The notes below the pieces were generated by a model. That model did not search any database and had not been told where the DNA came from. It was given only the letters and a program-made list of their open reading frames with translations. The position numbers and the translations under genes were made by a program. A stretch of 64,000 bases of DNA, taken from NCBI RefSeq assembly GCF_002086635.1, contig NZ_MVHD01000016.1, forward strand, positions 30,410-94,409. The letters run 5' to 3'. Each line of letters opens with the position of its first letter. Within the stretch, counting starts at the first letter, position 1. The DNA comes from Mycobacterium alsense (GTDB lineage: Bacteria > Actinomycetota > Actinomycetes > Mycobacteriales > Mycobacteriaceae). Shown here piece by piece: positions 56,233 to 64,000 of the stretch.

Positions 56233-56556
56233 ATGTTTGCACCGCGCTTGCTAACGAAACTGGCCATCCCCGTAATGGTCGGCGCTGCCCTGACCACCGG
56301 CACCGCGGTCGCCATGGCCGACAGCAGCGACGACTCCTACATCGCGAAGCTGCACGGCCTCGGGTTCACCTGGGCGTCGGGCGGGGAGTCCGACATGGTC
56401 GCGATCGGTCACCAGATCTGCGCCGACCGCATGGCCGGCAGTACGCCCGACGCGATCGCCTCGGACATCCACTCCACCCTGAGCTCGAAGGGCTACTCGT
56501 TCGCCGACGTCGCCGGGATGGTGAGCGCGGCGGAGTCCGTGTACTGCCCGGGTTAA
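56233..56556 (+). CDS. Small secreted DUF732 protein
   Basis: A 107-residue exported protein: signal peptide MFAPRLLTKLAIPVMVGAAL to about ALA-DS (residue 30), then a mature DUF732 domain with DSYIAKLHGLGFTWASGGESDM, IGHQICADRMAGSTPDAIA and the final SAAESVYCPG; the two cysteines probably pair. DUF732 proteins are common, abundant small secreted mycobacterial proteins without known function. Distinct from the DUF732 gene at 26946-27344. Confidence 0.82.
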   Translation: MFAPRLLTKLAIPVMVGAALTTGTAVAMADSSDDSYIAKLHGLGFTWASGGESDMVAIGHQICADRMAGSTPDAIASDIHSTLSSKGYSFADVAGMVSAAESVYCPG

Positions 56557-56610
56557 TCGACCGGGCGGGCATCGCGCGAACGCCCACACACTCCGCATAC
56601 TGATCTCGTG

Positions 56611-57423
56611 ATGCGGGTGGACAGTCTGCGCCGCTACCCGGTGAAGTCGATGCTCGGCGAAGCCGTGGAGAGCCTGTTCGTCGACGAGGGCGGCGCCGAG
56701 GGGGACCGGCGACTGGCGCTCGTCGACACCGAGACCGGGCACGTGGCCAGCGCCAAGCAGGCGCGGCTGTGGCGCGGGCTCCTCCAGTGCACGGCCCACG
56801 CGGGCGCGGGGCCGGTGCGCATCGGGCTGCCCGACGGCACCACCGTCACCGCCGACGACCCCGGCGTCGACGACGTGCTGTCGCGGCTGGTGGGGCGGCC
56901 GGTGCGGCTGGTCAGGCAGCGACCGGACGGCGCGACGCTGGAGCGCCCGGATCCGGAGAAGCTGCTCGAGCTGGGGCTGGACGCCGCGGCCGCCGAGGTC
57001 GGTGGCCGGATCGTGAAGATCGCGCAGGCGACCCCGGGCGACTCGTTCACCGACGAGGCACCGCTGCACGCGATCACCACGGCCACCCTCGAGCACATCG
57101 GCGTGGAGGCGCTGCGCTACCGGCCGAACCTGGTGATCGCGACGCCGCCGGGCGAGCCGCCCTATGGCGAAAAGGATTGGGTCGGTAGGGAACTCCTCGT
57201 CGGGGAGGTGCGGCTGCGCCCCCTGACGGAGACGTCACGGTGCGTGGTGCCCACGCTCGAGCACGGTCCGCTGCCGCGCGCGCCGCAGGCCCTTCGCACG
57301 CCCGCGGCCGAAAACCGTTGGGACACGGGCGGTCACGGCAAGCAGCCGTGCGCCGGGGTGTACCTCGCGGTGCTGGCGGCGGGCGTCGTCCGGGTCGGCG
57401 ACCCGGTCACCGTCGGGCCGTGA
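56611..57423 (+). CDS. MOSC-domain protein
   Basis: A 270-residue MOSC protein with the N-terminal MOSC_N beta barrel (LRRYPVKSMLGEAVESLFVDEGGAEGDRRLALVDTETGHVASAKQ) and the catalytic MOSC domain (RPNLVIATPPGEPPYGEKDW, GEVRLRPLTETSRCVVPTLEHG). The cysteine in TSRCVVPT corresponds to the Mo-binding cysteine of mARC/YcbX-like enzymes, which reduce N-hydroxylated compounds with a molybdenum cofactor. Start is ATG 56611; GTG at 56608 is possible. Confidence 0.83.
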   Translation: MRVDSLRRYPVKSMLGEAVESLFVDEGGAEGDRRLALVDTETGHVASAKQARLWRGLLQCTAHAGAGPVRIGLPDGTTVTADDPGVDDVLSRLVGRPVRLVRQRPDGATLERPDPEKLLELGLDAAAAEVGGRIVKIAQATPGDSFTDEAPLHAITTATLEHIGVEALRYRPNLVIATPPGEPPYGEKDWVGRELLVGEVRLRPLTETSRCVVPTLEHGPLPRAPQALRTPAAENRWDTGGHGKQPCAGVYLAVLAAGVVRVGDPVTVGP

Positions 57424-57442
57424 GCCGCGGCGGCGGCCGCGG

Positions 57443-57694
57443 TCAGGCCCCCAGGTTGCGCACCGCGGTGTCGAGATCCTCGGCCTGCTCGGCGATTTCA
57501 CGATCCGACAGCTTTTCGCCGCCCGCGCGCTGCACCACTTCCCCGCGGGTCGCGACCTGTAGGGCCCCGCGATATTCCGCCGAGTCCAGTTTCGCCGGAG
57601 TGACGACCTCGACGCGCCCCTCGATCGCGACCAGCGCGGCATCGTCGTCCTGGCAGGCGAGCAGTCGCTTGACGTCGTCGGGGCCGACCGTCAT
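57443..57694 (-). CDS. Small conserved protein, unknown function
   Basis: An 83-residue acidic protein (MTVGPDDVKRLLACQDDDAA, VIARGEVV-like centre, C-terminal EIAEQAEDLDTAVRNLGA). Mixed beta then helix; no domain recognised. It lies 1 bp after the DUF6480-like gene and is the last of a leftward run of four genes starting at 59652, so it is probably made with them. Confidence 0.6.
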   Translation of the reverse strand: MTVGPDDVKRLLACQDDDAALVAIEGRVEVVTPAKLDSAEYRGALQVATRGEVVQRAGGEKLSDREIAEQAEDLDTAVRNLGA

Positions 57695-57695
57695 G

Positions 57696-57944
57696 TCAGC
57701 CTCCCGCCCCGACGATCTTCATGACGAGCAGCACCGCCACCGCGAGGAACAGCGCAGCGAAAATGCAGACGCCGACGACCGTGAGGACGGCGCCGGGCGT
57801 CATCCGGCGGGCGTTGGGCGGCCGACGCTGGGCCACACCCGACGTCTGAGGGGCGGCCGGCGGGGTGGTCCCCGGGGTGACGCCCCCGCCCCGTTCGAGG
57901 CCGGGGGTTTGCCCGGGATCGGGATCCGGGGGTTGCGCGGTCAT
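57696..57944 (-). CDS. Single-helix membrane protein (DUF6480-like)
   Basis: An 82-residue protein: proline- and glycine-rich N-terminal half (PPDPDPGQTPGLERGGGV, TPGTTPPAAPQTSG) and one membrane helix at about residues 52-75 (VLTVVGVCIFAALFLAVAVL) followed by KIVGAGG. The motif DPDPGQTPGLE-GGGV fits what I recall as DUF6480. Its ATG overlaps the alcohol dehydrogenase stop (ATGA), so translation is coupled. Confidence 0.65.
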   Translation of the reverse strand: MTAQPPDPDPGQTPGLERGGGVTPGTTPPAAPQTSGVAQRRPPNARRMTPGAVLTVVGVCIFAALFLAVAVLLVMKIVGAGG

Positions 57945-59137
57945 TCTCGCCGGCCCTTTCGTTTTCCGCCCGGGCGCATTGCCACGCGGACGCAGTTGTC
58001 CTTCTTGTTCTTGAACAGGTCGTAGGCGCGCACGCCGTCCGCCAGCGGAAGGTCGTGGGTGATCAACTTGGCGGGATCCAGGTCGCCCTGCTCGACGTAG
58101 TCGAACAGGCGCTTGACGTAGCGCTGGCCGTGTTGCTGGGCCGTCTTCAGGGTCAGGCCCTTGTTGGTCAGCACGCCCGTCGGGAACTTGTCGGTCAGCC
58201 CGTAGACGCCGAGCACCGCCACCACTCCGCCCTTGCGGCAGGCCAAAATCGCCTGGCGCAGCGCATTGGCGCGGTCGGTCTCCATCCGCAGCAACTGCTT
58301 GACCCGGTCGTAAACCTGCTGCAGCCCTGTCCCGTGGCCCTCCATGCCGACCGCGTCGATGCAGCCGTCCGGCCCGCGGCCACCGGTCATCTCCCGCAGC
58401 GTCTCGTGCACGCTGTCCACCGCGGTGTAATCGATCGTCTCCAACCCGAACCCGTTGCGTGCCAAGGCAAGCCGCTCGGGGAAGCGGTCGATGACGATCG
58501 CCCGCTCGGCGCCGAGCAGCAGGGCGCTGCGCGCCGCCATCAACCCGACTCCGCCGGCGCCCCACACCGCGACCGTGTCCCCGCCGGCGATGTCGCAGAA
58601 GTCGGCGCCCATGAACCCGGTGGGCGCCGCGTCGGACACAAACAGCGCTTGTTCGTCGGTGATGCCGGCGGGGATCGCGAAGCAGTTCGTGTCGGCGAAC
58701 GGGACCCGGACGTATTCGGCGTGCGAGCCCGCGTAGCCGCCGAATGGGTGTGTGTAGCCGTAGATTCCGCCCGAGGGGTAGCCCAGCAGCGGCTGCTGCA
58801 GTTCGGCATTGGGGTTGGTGGTGTCGCAGCAGGAATACATCTCGTGCTCGCAGAACCAACACCGGTCGCAGGCGATGAACGACGGCACCACCACCCGGTC
58901 GCCCACCTTGGTGTCGCGCACCTCGGGGCCGGTTTCCACCACCTCGCCCATGAACTCGTGGCCGAAGACGTCGCCTTCGCGCATCCCGGGCAGGTAGCCG
59001 TCGATGAAATGCAGGTCCGACCCGCAGGTGGTGGTGAGGCGGACCTCGACGATGGCGTCGTGGGGGTTGAGGATCTTCGGGTCGTCGACCGTCTCCACCG
59101 AGAGGTCGTTGACGCCGTTCCAGCACAGTGCCCGCAT
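57941..59137 (-). CDS. Zinc-dependent alcohol dehydrogenase (MDR, glutathione-independent formaldehyde dehydrogenase-like)
   Basis: A 398-residue medium-chain dehydrogenase. Catalytic zinc ligands: the Cys in TTTCGSDLHF, GHEFMGEV with His-Glu, and a later ligand; the structural zinc loop CDRCWFCEHEMYSCC carries four or more Cys. Cofactor motif WGAGGVGLMAARSALLLGA. The pattern (long loop with GYPSGGIYGYTHPFGGYAGSHAEYVRVP) is that of the formaldehyde-dismutase/FdhA-like branch. ATG at 59137; in an operon with an SRPBCC gene upstream and two small genes downstream. Confidence 0.87.
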   Translation of the reverse strand: MRALCWNGVNDLSVETVDDPKILNPHDAIVEVRLTTTCGSDLHFIDGYLPGMREGDVFGHEFMGEVVETGPEVRDTKVGDRVVVPSFIACDRCWFCEHEMYSCCDTTNPNAELQQPLLGYPSGGIYGYTHPFGGYAGSHAEYVRVPFADTNCFAIPAGITDEQALFVSDAAPTGFMGADFCDIAGGDTVAVWGAGGVGLMAARSALLLGAERAIVIDRFPERLALARNGFGLETIDYTAVDSVHETLREMTGGRGPDGCIDAVGMEGHGTGLQQVYDRVKQLLRMETDRANALRQAILACRKGGVVAVLGVYGLTDKFPTGVLTNKGLTLKTAQQHGQRYVKRLFDYVEQGDLDPAKLITHDLPLADGVRAYDLFKNKKDNCVRVAMRPGGKRKGRRE

Positions 59138-59148
59138 TGCCGTCCCCC

Positions 59149-59652
59149 TTACCGCGCCGACGCCCGCGCGCTGGGGTTGCTCCGGATGGTCGGCACCTCG
59201 CCGGTCTGCATGAGCGCGCGCAGCCGGTACAGCAGCTTGAACGCGGCCGCCCCCGACAGCAGGCCCGGGACCGGGCTGGCGACCCGCAGGGTCACCTCGG
59301 TGCCCAGGCCGCGCGGGGCGGGCCGGTAGCTGACCGCGATCTCGTTCTTGTCGCCGGTGCCGACGAAGCGGACCCCGCCGGGTTCCGCGACCAGTTGGGA
59401 TTCCCAGACCGCCTCGGGGTCGGTGTGCAGGCGCCACCGGTAGCGATCCGGCCCGCCGGTGTCGACGTCGGCGATGTCGCCGAGAACCGTCGACAGCTGC
59501 TGGGGGTCGCGCCAGAACCGCTCGATCCGCTCGGGCGGGCATGCGATGGTGACGGTCTGCCCGGCCACCCGGCGCGGCTGGGCTTCGAGGATCTTCTTCA
59601 CCACGCCCACCGCTTGGTCCCTGGCGCCTTTGGCCAAGCCCAGATAGCTCAC
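59149..59652 (-). CDS. SRPBCC (START-like) family protein
   Basis: A 167-residue protein with a helix-grip fold: VTIACPPERIERFWRDPQQLSTVLGDIADVD at the start, RYRWRLHTDPEAVWESQLVAEPGGVRFVG in the middle, and VASPVPGLLSGAAAFKLLYRLRALMQTGEVPT at the end, typical of polyketide-cyclase/coenzyme-Q-binding-like proteins. It probably binds a hydrophobic ligand. GTG at 59652, preceded by GGGAGGGGG, is chosen over the upstream ATG at 59706. First gene of the leftward operon with the alcohol dehydrogenase. Confidence 0.75.
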   Translation of the reverse strand: MSYLGLAKGARDQAVGVVKKILEAQPRRVAGQTVTIACPPERIERFWRDPQQLSTVLGDIADVDTGGPDRYRWRLHTDPEAVWESQLVAEPGGVRFVGTGDKNEIAVSYRPAPRGLGTEVTLRVASPVPGLLSGAAAFKLLYRLRALMQTGEVPTIRSNPSARASAR

Positions 59653-59780
59653 GCCGGCCCCCTCCCGTTGGGATTTGTTCGTTGGGGCCTTGCGATACCC
59701 GCGCACACGGCGGCCAAACGGCGACCGCCGAAATACGGCCCCGCAACAGGGCTAGCGCGTCCCGCCGGTGTGGGCGCGGC

Positions 59781-60329
59781 TCAGCGCCACTTGATCCCGC
59801 ACCCGATCGACGGCCGCTGGTCGGGGTCGACCGGCCGCCCGGCCAGCACGGCGCCGACGGCGGCCCGGACGTCGGCGGCCGTCACCGGTTTGCCGTTGTT
59901 CGGGCGGGAGTCGTCGAGCTGGCCGCGGTAGACGAGGCGGCGCTCGCCGTCGAAGACGAACGTGTCGGGCGTGCAGGCCGCGGAGAAGGCGCGGGCGACG
60001 TCCTGGGTCTCGTCGTAGAGGTAGGGGAACGTCCAGCCGTGGGCGCGGGCCTCGGTGACCATCTGGTCGGGCCCGTCCTGCGGGTAGGTGACGACGTCGT
60101 TGCTCGAGATGCCGACCATCGCGACGCCCTTCTCCGCGAGGTCGCGGCCCAGCGCGGCGAGTCCGGCGGCGACGTGCTTGACGTACGGGCAGTGGTTGCA
60201 GATGAAGGTGACGACGAGCGCGGGCCCGGTGAGGTCGTCGAGGCTGACCGTGGCGCCGGTGGCCGGCTCGGGCAGCGAGAACGACGGGGCGGGGGTGCCG
60301 AGGGCGAGCATGGTGGACTCGATGGCCAT
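59781..60329 (-). CDS. Redoxin/AhpC-TSA family thioredoxin-like protein
   Basis: A 182-residue peroxiredoxin/redoxin-fold protein. The redox site is VTFICNHCPYVKH (C-x2-C, CNHC), typical of the ResA/TlpA-like group that lacks a membrane anchor here. GISSNDVVTYPQDG and YLYDETQDVARAFSAACTPDTFVFD follow the fold. It probably reduces disulphides or peroxides in the cytosol. ATG at 60329; a 128-bp gap precedes the SRPBCC operon on the left. Confidence 0.82.
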   Translation of the reverse strand: MAIESTMLALGTPAPSFSLPEPATGATVSLDDLTGPALVVTFICNHCPYVKHVAAGLAALGRDLAEKGVAMVGISSNDVVTYPQDGPDQMVTEARAHGWTFPYLYDETQDVARAFSAACTPDTFVFDGERRLVYRGQLDDSRPNNGKPVTAADVRAAVGAVLAGRPVDPDQRPSIGCGIKWR

Positions 60330-60350
60330 GCCCGCCAGCCTAACTCGGCG

Positions 60351-61001
60351 CTACAGCTTGGAACCCAGGCCCGCGATGAGATTGACGGTGACCGCCAGGA
60401 CGACCGCGCCGAGAAGGTAGGACAGCATGGCGTGCCGCAGCACCGTGGCCCTGATCGACGCCAGCCCGACCTCGGTGTCGGAGACCTGGAAGGTCATGCC
60501 GACGGTGAAGGCCACGTACGCGAAGTCCCGGAAGCACGGCGGCTCGGGGTCGTGGAAGTTGATCCCGCCCGGTTCGCCGGAGTAGTACAGGCGCGCGTAG
60601 TGCACGGTGAACAGCGTGTGCACGGCGAACCAGGACGCCACGACGGTCGCGACGCCGACGAGGGCGGCGGCCAGGGCCTGGGCGCCGCTGCGCGTCCCGG
60701 CGGCCACCACGTAGCCGACCCCGGCCAGGCTCGCGACGCTGGCCCATACGATGACCGAGTCGGCGACCCACCGGGTGGGGTCTTCGCGGGTCACGTATTC
60801 GCGGGTCCGGTCGGCATCCATTCCGCCCAGCAGCAGCCGCGTCCACACGACATACAGACCGGCGGTCGCGATCCAGCCGACCAGGGCGAACCGCCAGCCG
60901 GCCGTGTTGCCCACCGCGACGGCCACGACGACGCCGAGCACGAGGGCGATCAGGATGCGGACCGCGACGGTGTCGCGGGTCAACGCACCGACGGATTTCA
61001 C
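60351..61001 (-). CDS. DUF1345 family membrane protein
   Basis: A 216-residue integral membrane protein with five or six helices (about residues 13-32, 36-55, 78-100, 103-125, 172-195 and more). The stretch [25 protein letters not shown] and [22 protein letters not shown] is the DUF1345 signature. Function unknown. GTG at 61001 overlaps the cutinase stop (GTGA), so it is translated with it. Confidence 0.78.
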   Translation of the reverse strand: MKSVGALTRDTVAVRILIALVLGVVVAVAVGNTAGWRFALVGWIATAGLYVVWTRLLLGGMDADRTREYVTREDPTRWVADSVIVWASVASLAGVGYVVAAGTRSGAQALAAALVGVATVVASWFAVHTLFTVHYARLYYSGEPGGINFHDPEPPCFRDFAYVAFTVGMTFQVSDTEVGLASIRATVLRHAMLSYLLGAVVLAVTVNLIAGLGSKL

Positions 61002-61669
61002 CCGGTCTGCGTGTTGGGCGACGCCGGACCCAGGTGGTTGGCCACGAACGTCGCGGCCTGATCCGTCATCCCGGACTGGATGTAGGAGACGTGGGCCATG
61101 ATGTTGCCGCCCGAGGAGCAGATCGGGTCGTCCGGGGCGCACAGGCTGATGGTCTTGCCGGCGAGCAGCGGGCTGATGGTCGGCAGCGGCTGGCCGCCCC
61201 ACAGCATGCTGGAAAACCCGCTGGAGGGCTCGCCGAACAGGGCCACGGCGGCGACGCGGTCGGCCGCGGGGGCCGAAAGCGTCTGGCTGGCCAGGTCGAT
61301 CACGGTCGAGCCCTGGGAGTATCCGCCGAGCACGATCTTGGACTTCGGGCAGTTGGCGACGACGTCCTGGATGTGCGCGCTGGCGTCGTTGGAGCCGGCC
61401 GTCGCGCTGTTGTGGTAGTCGTCGTTGGCCGGGTAGTTCACCGCGTAGGCGTCGACGGACCGCCCGCCGGCCTGGGCGGTGAGGGAGTCGACGAAGGCCT
61501 GGCCGACGTCGGCGAGCCCGGGCTCCTGGTGGGTGCCGCGCGCGTACACCACGGCGACGTCGGCGCACGGTGCGGCGGACGCGGCGGGGGTCAGCACGGG
61601 CGCGCTCAGCGCCGCCCACGCCGTCACGGCCGGGATACCAACGATGCGGGCAAGCCTGCGTGGGTTCAT
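60998..61669 (-). CDS. Cutinase-like esterase CFP21/Culp1-like
   Basis: A 223-residue secreted cutinase-family hydrolase. Signal peptide about residues 1-33 (cut after AASAA), then [23 protein letters not shown], the nucleophile elbow [26 protein letters not shown] carrying the catalytic Asp and His. This order and wording resemble M. tuberculosis CFP21 (Rv1984c), a secreted lipase/esterase. Its neighbour on the right is a PPE with a PecA-type protease domain; in M. tuberculosis Rv1984c lies next to PE_PGRS35 (Rv1983), which also has that domain, so the linkage is conserved. ATG at 61669. Confidence 0.87.
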   Translation of the reverse strand: MNPRRLARIVGIPAVTAWAALSAPVLTPAASAAPCADVAVVYARGTHQEPGLADVGQAFVDSLTAQAGGRSVDAYAVNYPANDDYHNSATAGSNDASAHIQDVVANCPKSKIVLGGYSQGSTVIDLASQTLSAPAADRVAAVALFGEPSSGFSSMLWGGQPLPTISPLLAGKTISLCAPDDPICSSGGNIMAHVSYIQSGMTDQAATFVANHLGPASPNTQTG

Positions 61670-61831
61670 TGCCAAATGTTGACACACCGCCGGCCACCGC
61701 CCGGCGGCAGCCCGTTGCCGCCACCGGCGGTCGATGTAAGGGGACCCGCCCGGCGGTGCCGGGCGCGGCCGACCCGCCCGAACGTTGTTGGCGGGGAACC
61801 GCTTTGGTGAATTCCGAGATATCCGGGCCGG

Positions 61832-61847
61832 ATTTTCCTAGAGTTTG
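61832..61847 (+). promoter_or_regulatory. Candidate promoter element of the PPE-protease gene
   Basis: ATTTTCCTAGAGTTTG, containing a TAGAGT -10-like box (61839-61844), resembles AATTTCCTAAAGTCTG (63555-63570, -10-like TAAAGT) upstream of the next PPE gene: 13 of 16 positions agree. The two paralogous genes therefore appear to have kept related promoters. Confidence 0.5.
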
Positions 61848-61888
61848 GCGTACCGGTCTTGCGGTTGAGGGGAAAGGACGCCCGGGGG

Positions 61889-63514
61889 ATGAGCTTTCTG
61901 ACGTCGCCGCCGGAGATCATTTCGTCGTTGCTGTATACGGGCCCGGGCTCGGCGCCGATGCTGGCCGCCGCGGCGTCCTGGGACGGGCTGGCCACCGAGT
62001 TGGGTTCCGCCGCGCAGGGGTTCTCCTCGATCACCTCGGGATTGGCCGCCGAGGCGTGGCAGGGCGCGGCGTCGACGGCCATGGCCACGGCCGCGGCGCA
62101 GTACACGGGGGTTTTGTCCGCCGCCGCCACGCGGGCGCAGGCGGCGGCCGCGCAGGCCCAGGCGGTGGCCGGCGCGTTCGAATCGACCGTCGCCGCCACC
62201 GTGCATCCCGCGCTGGTCACGGCCAACCGCAACGAGTTCGTGCAGCTGGTCCTGTCCAACCTGTTCGGCCAGAACGCGCCCGCGATCGCCGCCGCCGAAT
62301 CCACCTACGAGCAGATGTGGGCCGCCGACGTCGCCGCGATGATCGGCTACCACGGCGGGGCCTCGGCCGCGGCCGCGCAGCTGTCCACCTGGTCGGAGGC
62401 GCTGCAGGGCCTGCCGGGCCAGGCGGCCGCGGTGACCTCCACAGCGGCCTCCACAGCGGCCTCCACAGCGGCGGCCAACCCGGTGAGCGCGGCGCTGAGT
62501 GCCGTGGCCCCGGCGGCCGCCGACCCCCTGACGGGCCTGCTGGGGACCGTCGAGCACTACGCCATCAACGTGATCAACGCGCCCACCGAGGTGCTGTTCG
62601 GCTTTCAGCTGATCCCCACGACGCCGCCGGTGTCCCTCGGCGGCTCGATCTCCGGCACCGGGCCGTCCGCCACCGGCTCCGTCCCGCTGTCGGTCTACGG
62701 CGGCACCGAGCCGCTGGTGAACGCCTCCGTCGGCGCCGGCGCCCCGGTGCCGCTGCTGGTCGACACCGGATCGGCGGGGCTGGTCATCCCCTTCACCGAG
62801 GTGGGGGGTTTGACGGGCCTGCTGCGGCTCGGGTTGCCCCTCGGCCTGGGCATCAGCGGCTACAGCGGCGGGCTGGACTACGTCTACGCCACCTACAACG
62901 CGCCGGTGAACTTCGGCGGCGGGCTCGTCACCGCGAACACGCCCGTCAACGTCGAGCTCTTCGCGTTCCCGACGAACCTGTCGACGCTGGTGAACAACGG
63001 GTTCACGTTCCAGTCGTTCTTCGCGTCCGACGGCGCGGCCGGCGTCCTGGGCGTGGGGCCGAACGCCACCGGCCCGGGCCCCAGCATCCCGCTGCAGGCG
63101 CTGCCGGGGCCGTTCAACCAGGGCCTGCTCATCAACCAGCCCGGCCACGTTCTGCAGTTCGGTGACCCCATGCAGCTCGGAACCGGTTTGACCCAGCTAG
63201 CTCCGCTTCCCGCGATGCCGATTACCAACCTGAACGTCACGGTCGGCGATAGCCCCACCGCCACCCCCATCACCGTGCCGTCAATCGTCGACTCCGGTGG
63301 CGTGCAGGGCACCCTCCCGGCGGGCCTGAACGCGCAACCGGGGGATGTCATCAAGGTGTCTGCCGGTGACACTCTGCTCTATTCGTTTACTTACGGCCAG
63401 GACTACTCCCCGGTGCCGATCTCGAGCGGGCAGATGAACACCGGCAACCGGCTCTTCCAGAACCATCCGGTGCTCATCAACTACGGCACCGGCGAAGCAA
63501 AGATTTATTCGTAG
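61889..63514 (+). CDS. PPE protein with C-terminal PecA-type aspartic protease domain
   Basis: A 541-residue protein. Residues 1-160 are a PPE domain ([41 protein letters not shown]). A Pro/Ala/Thr linker follows, and residues about 265-541 form a pepsin-like domain with the two active-site aspartates Asp292 in [10 protein letters not shown] and Asp468 in IVDSGGVQG. This is the domain of PecA, the protease that in M. marinum cleaves itself and other PE/PPE proteins at the cell surface; it is usually attached to a PE, not a PPE. ATG at 61889 is preceded by a GGGGG-type ribosome-binding site. Divergent from the CFP21-like gene. Confidence 0.85.
   Translation: MSFLTSPPEIISSLLYTGPGSAPMLAAAASWDGLATELGSAAQGFSSITSGLAAEAWQGAASTAMATAAAQYTGVLSAAATRAQAAAAQAQAVAGAFESTVAATVHPALVTANRNEFVQLVLSNLFGQNAPAIAAAESTYEQMWAADVAAMIGYHGGASAAAAQLSTWSEALQGLPGQAAAVTSTAASTAASTAAANPVSAALSAVAPAAADPLTGLLGTVEHYAINVINAPTEVLFGFQLIPTTPPVSLGGSISGTGPSATGSVPLSVYGGTEPLVNASVGAGAPVPLLVDTGSAGLVIPFTEVGGLTGLLRLGLPLGLGISGYSGGLDYVYATYNAPVNFGGGLVTANTPVNVELFAFPTNLSTLVNNGFTFQSFFASDGAAGVLGVGPNATGPGPSIPLQALPGPFNQGLLINQPGHVLQFGDPMQLGTGLTQLAPLPAMPITNLNVTVGDSPTATPITVPSIVDSGGVQGTLPAGLNAQPGDVIKVSAGDTLLYSFTYGQDYSPVPISSGQMNTGNRLFQNHPVLINYGTGEAKIYS
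62164..62240 (+). repeat. 77-bp tract identical to the end of the window (63924-64000)
   Basis: The bases encoding [20 protein letters not shown] and onward are identical, without a single mismatch, to 63924-64000 in the next PPE gene, while the sequence just before differs in many places. The identity continues to the window edge and may extend further. Confidence 0.9.
62437..62472 (+). repeat. Three 12-bp tandem repeats inside the PPE-protease linker
   Basis: CTCCACAGCGGC occurs three times in succession, in frame, encoding STAA repeats in the linker between the PPE and protease domains. Being a multiple of three it can vary in copy number without frameshift. Confidence 0.85.
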
Positions 63515-63576
63515 TAGATCTGAGCTTCGGCGAAATCCCGGATTTTCGGTTCGCAATTTCCTAAAGTCTGTCTGCC

Positions 63577-63590
63577 CCACGTCGACGTGG
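63577..63590. promoter_or_regulatory. Perfect palindrome in the leader of the second PPE gene
   Basis: CCACGTCGACGTGG, a 14-nt exact palindrome located 58 bp before the ATG at 63649 and just after the -10-like TAAAGT. It could be an operator or a leader hairpin. Confidence 0.5.
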
Positions 63591-63648
63591 CGTGGGTCCC
63601 GTTCCCAACGGCGGGGTGGTGGCAGCGGAGCGAAAGGACGAGCCGGCG

Positions 63649-64000
63649 ATGAGCTTTCTGACGTCACCACCGGAGATCCTTTCGTCGTTGCTGTACTCCG
63701 GTCCCGGCCCGGCGTCGATGCTGGCCGCCGCCGCCTCGTGGGACGGGCTGGGCACCGAGCTGGCCACCGCGGCGCAGTCGTTCTCCTCGGTCACGTCGGG
63801 GCTGGCCGGCCAGGCCTGGCAGGGGCCCGCGTCGGCGGCGATGGCGCAGAACGCGGCCCGCTACGCGGGGTACCTGGCCCAGGCGGCGGCGCAGGCGCAG
63901 GCGGCGGCGGCGCAGGCCCGGGTGGTGGCCGGCGCGTTCGAATCGACCGTCGCCGCCACCGTGCATCCCGCGCTGGTCACGGCCAACCGCAACGAGTTCG
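63649..64000 (+). CDS. PPE family protein, 5' part only
   Basis: The first 117 codons of a PPE gene; the window ends inside it. [31 protein letters not shown] and ANRNEF are the PPE signature, and the protein is close to the N-terminus of the preceding PPE-protease. ATG at 63649, preceded by AAAGGACG. Whether it too carries a protease domain cannot be seen. Confidence 0.9.
   Translation, partial: MSFLTSPPEILSSLLYSGPGPASMLAAAASWDGLGTELATAAQSFSSVTSGLAGQAWQGPASAAMAQNAARYAGYLAQAAAQAQAAAAQARVVAGAFESTVAATVHPALVTANRNEF

Noticed and set aside
62437..62472. Possible CRISPR or regulatory repeat
   Set aside because: The three 12-bp units are contiguous and in frame inside a PPE linker, so they are coding low complexity, not a spacer array.

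Overview
The window is high-GC actinobacterial chromosome and almost certainly comes from a slow-growing Mycobacterium. It carries a complete mce operon (yrbE A/B plus mce A-F), PPE-family proteins, a furA-katG pair, cutinase-like (CULP) proteins, DUF732 secreted proteins and a Rv2525c-like TAT-exported protein. The species cannot be fixed from the sequence alone. Gene equivalences to M. tuberculosis (Rv numbers) are from memory of family and order, not from a search.

Layout. (1) 1-15.7 kb: a GlxA-type regulator fragment and tpx, then a leftward lipid-degradation operon (a fused double acyl-CoA synthetase, fadE18, fadE17, echA13). Divergent from it is a rightward redox operon matching the mel2 locus (melF luciferase-like monooxygenase, melG ferredoxin-reductase-oxygenase fusion, ephB epoxide hydrolase, degenerate ribA1, SDR). 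These face mce3R, a double-TetR repressor, and a limonene-epoxide-hydrolase-like gene. (2) 15.9-26.9 kb: the mce3 transport operon (yrbE3A-yrbE3B-mce3A-F, two Mce-associated membrane proteins, a secreted CAP-domain protein). An identical 18-bp box lies upstream of melF and, inverted, upstream of yrbE3A, and is the best candidate Mce3R operator. The picture is one regulon that imports a lipid through Mce3, beta-oxidises it, and handles epoxide or oxygenated intermediates.

(3) 27-46.8 kb: a mosaic of accessory metabolism: nitronate monooxygenase, NYN nuclease, acyl-CoA-dehydrogenase-like flavoprotein, epimerase, two LCM-type methyltransferases, GH16 glucanase, TetR/P450 pair, a cutinase-like protein, a three-gene methyltransferase/glycosyltransferase cluster, and a Rv2525c-like protein. 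(4) 46.9-61.7 kb: cell-envelope and stress genes: furA-katG, an L,D-transpeptidase, a DadA-Rieske oxidoreductase, a PPE with a C-terminal SHOCT domain, a MOSC protein, an alcohol dehydrogenase operon, redoxin, DUF1345 protein and a CFP21-like cutinase. (5) 61.9-64 kb: a PPE carrying a PecA-type aspartic protease domain, then a paralogous PPE cut by the window end and sharing a 77-bp identical tract with it.

Most interesting points: the intact Mce3R regulon in one contiguous block with a shared operator, lacking the flavin reductase gene (melI) that I recall in this locus and carrying extra members (double FadD, LEH-like hydrolase); the PPE-protease and PPE-SHOCT fusions; an amino-acid permease with no recognisable start before its first membrane segment; and several compact regulatory dyads and bidirectional terminators. 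I saw no tRNA, rRNA, CRISPR, IS element or integrase.
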